From positions 1 through 7,368 of the forward strand of contig JAEZBT010000140.1 in NCBI GenBank assembly GCA_023426865.1: a DNA stretch of 7,368 nucleotides, in the 5' to 3' direction. Shown here piece by piece: positions 5,468-7,368 of the stretch (the stretch's first letter is position 1; each line of letters begins with the position of its first letter). The notes under the pieces are model-generated. The model was given only the letters and a program-made list of their open reading frames with translations. It was not told where the DNA came from and did not search any database. Source of the stretch: Actinomycetes bacterium (GTDB lineage: Bacteria; Actinomycetota; Actinomycetes; Actinomycetales; Cellulomonadaceae). Both the position numbers and the translations under genes were made by a program.

Positions 5468-5536
5468 ATGGCTGGCGTCATGTCGCCCCGCCCGCGGAGC
5501 GCACGTCCGGCCTGCCCCTGCTGTCGCTGTCGCTAG
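5468..5536 (+). CDS. Cys-rich leader peptide upstream of cysK (22 codons)
   Basis: ATG 5468-5470 has GGAGG (5457-5461) six bases upstream, a stronger SD than that of cysK or cysE, and lies about 32 nt inside the predicted transcript. The peptide ends ACPCCRCR before TAG (5534-5536). Cysteines are residues 16, 18, 19 and 21, with codons TGC, TGC, TGT and TGT. A second in-frame ATG at 5480 lacks an SD. There is no signal peptide or membrane segment, and the peptide is Arg/Pro-rich, so its sequence is probably of use only through its codons. Directly upstream of cysK-cysE, such an ORF would make ribosomes pause when Cys-tRNA is scarce. As known background, short polycysteine ORFs act as cysteine-responsive attenuators in mycobacteria. 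Those are leaderless, whereas this one has an SD. The ORF is too short for ordinary gene callers. That it is translated is inferred. Confidence 0.72.
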   Translation: MAGVMSPRPRSARPACPCCRCR

Positions 5537-5568
5537 AGCGCTGGCTCCGACCGGGACCGGTCGGCGCT
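5537..5568 (+). terminator. hairpin directly after the leader ORF stop codon
   Basis: CCGACC (5547-5552) pairs with GGTCGG (5559-5564) over a 6-base loop. An outer stem AGCG (5537-5540)/CGCT (5565-5568) closes it, with a 6-base bulge on the 5' side. It has no U-tract. A ribosome ending at TAG 5534-5536 would cover the 5' arm. It could be an attenuation terminator or a pause hairpin. Confidence 0.4.
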
Positions 5569-5670
5569 GCCCGTGCCGCGCACCGGTAGCACCCCAGCGC
5601 TCGCCTCACGGTCCGCCGTCCGAGCCCGCCGCCGAGGCGGAATGGGCCGCGGGCCGCCGTCGTTGCCCCT

Positions 5671-5687
5671 GCTGCGGACAGCGCAGC
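5671..5687 (+). other. local hairpin competing with the Cys-codon tract
   Basis: GCTGCG (5671-5676) pairs with CGCAGC (5682-5687) around the loop GACAG, 30 bases before the cysK SD. The segment 5677-5687 can instead pair with leader ORF bases 5520-5531 through 11 Watson-Crick pairs with U5524 bulged. The two folds exclude each other. Confidence 0.45.
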
Positions 5688-5729
5688 CCCCGCCCGGCCA
5701 CCTGGCCCCCATCAGACGAGGAACTCCCC

Positions 5730-6665
5730 ATGCCCCGGATCTACGACGACGTCACGCAGCTCATCGGCAACACCCCCCTGGTTCGCCTGAACAGGGTGAC
5801 CGAGGGGGCAGGCGCGACCGTCGCCGCCAAGCTCGAGTTCTACAACCCGGCCAGCTCCGTGAAGGACCGCATCGGCGTCTCGATCGTCGACGCGGCCGAA
5901 CGGTCCGGGGAGCTGCCTGCGGGTGGCACGATCGTGGAGGCCACGAGCGGCAACACCGGCATCGCCCTGGCGATGGTCGGCGCCGCCCGCGGGTACGACG
6001 TCGTGCTGACGATGCCCGAGTCGGCCTCGAAGGAGCGGCGCGGCCTGCTGCGGGCCTTCGGCGCCGAGCTGGTGCTGACCCCCGCGGCCGAGGGCATGCG
6101 CGGTGCCGTCGCCCGGGCTGAGGCGATCGCCGCCGAGCGGAGCGGGGCCGTCCTCGCCCGGCAGTTCGCGAACGAGGCGAACCCCGCGATCCACCGCGCG
6201 ACCACGGCGGAGGAGATCTGGGCCGACACCGACGGCGCCGTCGACGTCCTGGTCGCCGGCATCGGCACGGGTGGCACCATCACCGGCGTCGGGCAGGTCC
6301 TCAAGGAGCGCAAGCCCGGAGTGAAGGTCGTCGGCGTGGAGCCCGCCGAGTCGCCGATCCTCAACGGCGGCCAGCCCGGTCCCCACAAGATCCAGGGCAT
6401 CGGTGCGAACTTCGTGCCTGACATCCTCGACCGCGAGGTCTACGACGAGATCATCGACGTCGACGCCGAGACCGCGATGGCCACCGCGCGCGACGCCGCC
6501 AAGCGGGAGGGCCTCCTCGTCGGCATCTCCTCGGGTGCCGCGATCGCCGCCGCCGTCCAGGTCGCGAAGCGACCGGAGAACGCGGGGAAGCTGATCGTCG
6601 TGATCGTGCCGTCCTTCGGCGAGCGGTACCTGTCCACGCCGCTGTACGCCGACCTCATGGACTGA
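5730..6665 (+). CDS. cysK: Cysteine synthase A (O-acetylserine sulfhydrylase)
   Basis: This PLP enzyme replaces the acetyl group of O-acetylserine with sulfide to give cysteine, the last step of cysteine biosynthesis in the cytosol. The length of 311 residues matches CysK. The PLP lysine is K45 in PASSVKDRIG. The substrate-binding loop is TSGNTG (72-77), the phosphate-binding loop is GIGTGGT (177-183), and GISSGAA (265-271) supplies S267 near the pyridine nitrogen. The Met start (ATG 5730) has GAGGA seven bases before it, and the protein begins as CysK proteins do (IYDDVTQLIGNTPLVRLNR at 4-22). The frame is open far upstream, but there is no usable start or SD there. cysE follows after 10 bases, so the two probably form one operon. 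Regulation is probably by the Cys-rich leader. CysK itself contains no cysteine. Confidence 0.97.
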   Translation: MPRIYDDVTQLIGNTPLVRLNRVTEGAGATVAAKLEFYNPASSVKDRIGVSIVDAAERSGELPAGGTIVEATSGNTGIALAMVGAARGYDVVLTMPESASKERRGLLRAFGAELVLTPAAEGMRGAVARAEAIAAERSGAVLARQFANEANPAIHRATTAEEIWADTDGAVDVLVAGIGTGGTITGVGQVLKERKPGVKVVGVEPAESPILNGGQPGPHKIQGIGANFVPDILDREVYDEIIDVDAETAMATARDAAKREGLLVGISSGAAIAAAVQVAKRPENAGKLIVVIVPSFGERYLSTPLYADLMD

Positions 6666-6675
6666 GCGGACGACC

Positions 6676-7257
6676 ATGAGACGCCTGCAGCGGTTCCTGG
6701 CGGTCCTGCGGGAGGACCTCGAGGCCGCACGGACCAGGGACCCCGCGGCGCGGACCGCCGTGGAGGTCGCGCTCGGCTACCCCGGCGTGCACGCCGTCTG
6801 GGCCTACCGCGTCACGCACCGGATGTGGCGCGAGCCGGGGCTGCGGCTCCCGGCTCGGCTCCTGTCCCAGTTCGCGCGCTTCCTGACCGGCATCGAGATC
6901 CACCCGGGCGCGCAGCTCGGGCGGCGGCTGTTCATCGACCACGGGATGGGCGTGGTGGTCGGCGAGACGGCCATGGTCGGCGACGACGTCGTGCTCTTCC
7001 ACGGCTCGACGCTCGGCGGGAAGTCGATGCGACGTGGTAAGCGGCACCCGACGCTGGGCGACGGCGTCGTCGTGGGCGCAGGGGCGAAGATCCTCGGCCC
7101 GGTGTGGATCGGCGACGGGGCGCGCATCGGCGCGAACGCCGTCGTCGTCAAGGACGTCCCCGCGGGCGCCGTGGCGGTCGGTGTCCCGGCGGAGGTCCGC
7201 ACCGCACCGCGCCCGGCCGAGGCCGTCTGGGCCGAGGATCCCGCGATGTACATCTGA
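6676..7257 (+). CDS. cysE: Serine O-acetyltransferase, short actinobacterial form
   Basis: It transfers acetyl from acetyl-CoA to serine, giving the O-acetylserine that CysK uses. The 193-residue protein is the short form: a helical N-terminus (1-70) and a left-handed beta-helix of hexapeptide repeats (about 72-170), without the large N-terminal domain of the 273-residue E. coli enzyme. Catalytic D88-H89 lie in FIDHGMGVVVGE and R123-H124 in GKRHP. The 35-residue gap between the two histidines matches E. coli H158/H193. The C-terminus ends DPAMYI. A terminal isoleucine is the known feature by which CysE tails enter the CysK active site to form the cysteine synthase complex, so complex formation is likely. 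The start ATG is 10 bases after the cysK stop. Only a weak SD-like GCGGAC precedes it, which fits translational coupling. The protein contains no cysteine. Confidence 0.96.
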   Translation: MRRLQRFLAVLREDLEAARTRDPAARTAVEVALGYPGVHAVWAYRVTHRMWREPGLRLPARLLSQFARFLTGIEIHPGAQLGRRLFIDHGMGVVVGETAMVGDDVVLFHGSTLGGKSMRRGKRHPTLGDGVVVGAGAKILGPVWIGDGARIGANAVVVKDVPAGAVAVGVPAEVRTAPRPAEAVWAEDPAMYI

Positions 7258-7303
7258 GCGGCCGCACGTCTCACGTCTGCGCGGCTGCACGTCGGGCCGG
7301 CGG

Positions 7304-7332
7304 CCGGGGGGGCCGGGCGCCCGCCCCCCCGG
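7304..7332 (+). terminator. strong GC hairpin after cysE
   Basis: CCGGGGGGG (7304-7312) is an exact reverse complement of CCCCCCCGG (7324-7332). The stem has 9 bp, or 10 with C7313-G7323. It lies 47 bases after the cysE stop and has no U-tract. The position suits a terminator for the cysK-cysE operon. The seven-base homopolymers could contain sequencing errors. Confidence 0.5.
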
Positions 7333-7347
7333 GGCGGGGCGGGGGGG
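7331..7347 (+). other. compact G-quadruplex motif
   Basis: GGGG, C, GGGG, C and then seven Gs can form four G-runs with single-base loops, a very stable quadruplex pattern. Another run of six Gs follows at 7360-7365. It overlaps the 3' arm of the terminator hairpin. Its closeness to the window edge and its homopolymers call for caution. Confidence 0.4.
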
Positions 7348-7368
7348 AAACCCGCCCTCGGGGGGAGC

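Larger units (their letters stand above)
5436..5729 (+). promoter_or_regulatory. cysK 5' leader, putative cysteine-responsive attenuator
   Basis: The predicted leader is long and holds, in order, a 22-codon Cys-rich ORF (5468-5536), a hairpin starting at the base after its stop codon (5537-5568), a GC-rich stretch with several short inverted repeats (for example GCCCGC/GCGGGC near 5625-5656), a local hairpin (5671-5687) and the cysK SD GAGGA (5718-5722). The Cys-codon tract 5520-5531 is complementary to 5677-5687, so the tract and the local hairpin compete for the same strand. No sequence clearly complementary to the cysK SD was found, so control by premature transcription termination seems likelier than direct SD masking. 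The mechanism is inferred. Confidence 0.55.

Noticed and set aside
5696..5707. GGCC-ACCT-GGCC mini hairpin just before the cysK SD
   Set aside because: It has only 4 bp and does not include the SD. It was not considered a separate regulatory element.
5250..5729. Upstream extension of the cysK frame
   Set aside because: No ATG or GTG with an SD exists after the predicted transcription start, CysK normally begins at IYDDVTQLIG, and ATG 5730 has GAGGA at 7 bases. The Cys clusters in it are reported only as an RNA or relic observation.
7260..7293. Near repeat GGCCGCACGTC / GGCTGCACGTC after cysE
   Set aside because: It is two short imperfect copies with no further units or context, consistent with chance in GC-rich DNA.

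Overview
The window comes from a very GC-rich actinobacterium. The evidence is near-exclusive G/C third codon positions, TANNNT-type -10 boxes, tRNA genes without an encoded CCA end, and trigger factor, UDP-glucose dehydrogenase, aldehyde dehydrogenase (ALDH)/DUF779 and short-form CysE proteins of actinobacterial type. A Cellulomonas-like member of the Micrococcales would fit, but this is an inference from protein style and not a database result. All five large genes and the DUF779 gene look intact, and no insertion sequence, phage gene or CRISPR array is visible.

Left part (1-3300): on the minus strand lie tRNA-Pro(UGG) and then tig (trigger factor), separated by a perfect 11-bp GC hairpin. 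On the plus strand lie ugd (UDP-glucose 6-dehydrogenase) and then tRNA-Gly(UCC), whose short 5' leader folds into a GCAA-capped hairpin.

Middle part (3298-5264): on the minus strand an NAD(P)-dependent ALDH of the AcoD/ExaC type is coupled by a TGATG stop/start overlap to a DUF779 protein. The stop codon of the DUF779 gene overlaps the last base of the convergent tRNA-Gly. The ALDH keeps its catalytic residues but differs from its family at three usually conserved positions. One of these suggests NADP+ use.

Right part (5265-7368): a 465-base divergent region holds a -35/-10 promoter in each direction. The plus-strand promoter drives a leader of about 290 nt containing an unlisted 22-codon ORF. 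This ORF has a strong Shine-Dalgarno (SD) sequence and ends Ala-Cys-Pro-Cys-Cys-Arg-Cys-Arg-stop. It precedes cysK (O-acetylserine sulfhydrylase) and cysE (serine O-acetyltransferase), the two enzymes that make cysteine from serine. The leader ORF is best read as a cysteine-sensing attenuator. Its Cys codons include two TGT codons, whereas all 15 Cys codons in the other genes are TGC. Its Cys-codon tract can pair over 11 bp with a segment shortly before the cysK SD, and that segment has a competing local hairpin. This is the most interesting system in the window. A strong GC hairpin and a compact G-quadruplex motif follow cysE at the right edge.
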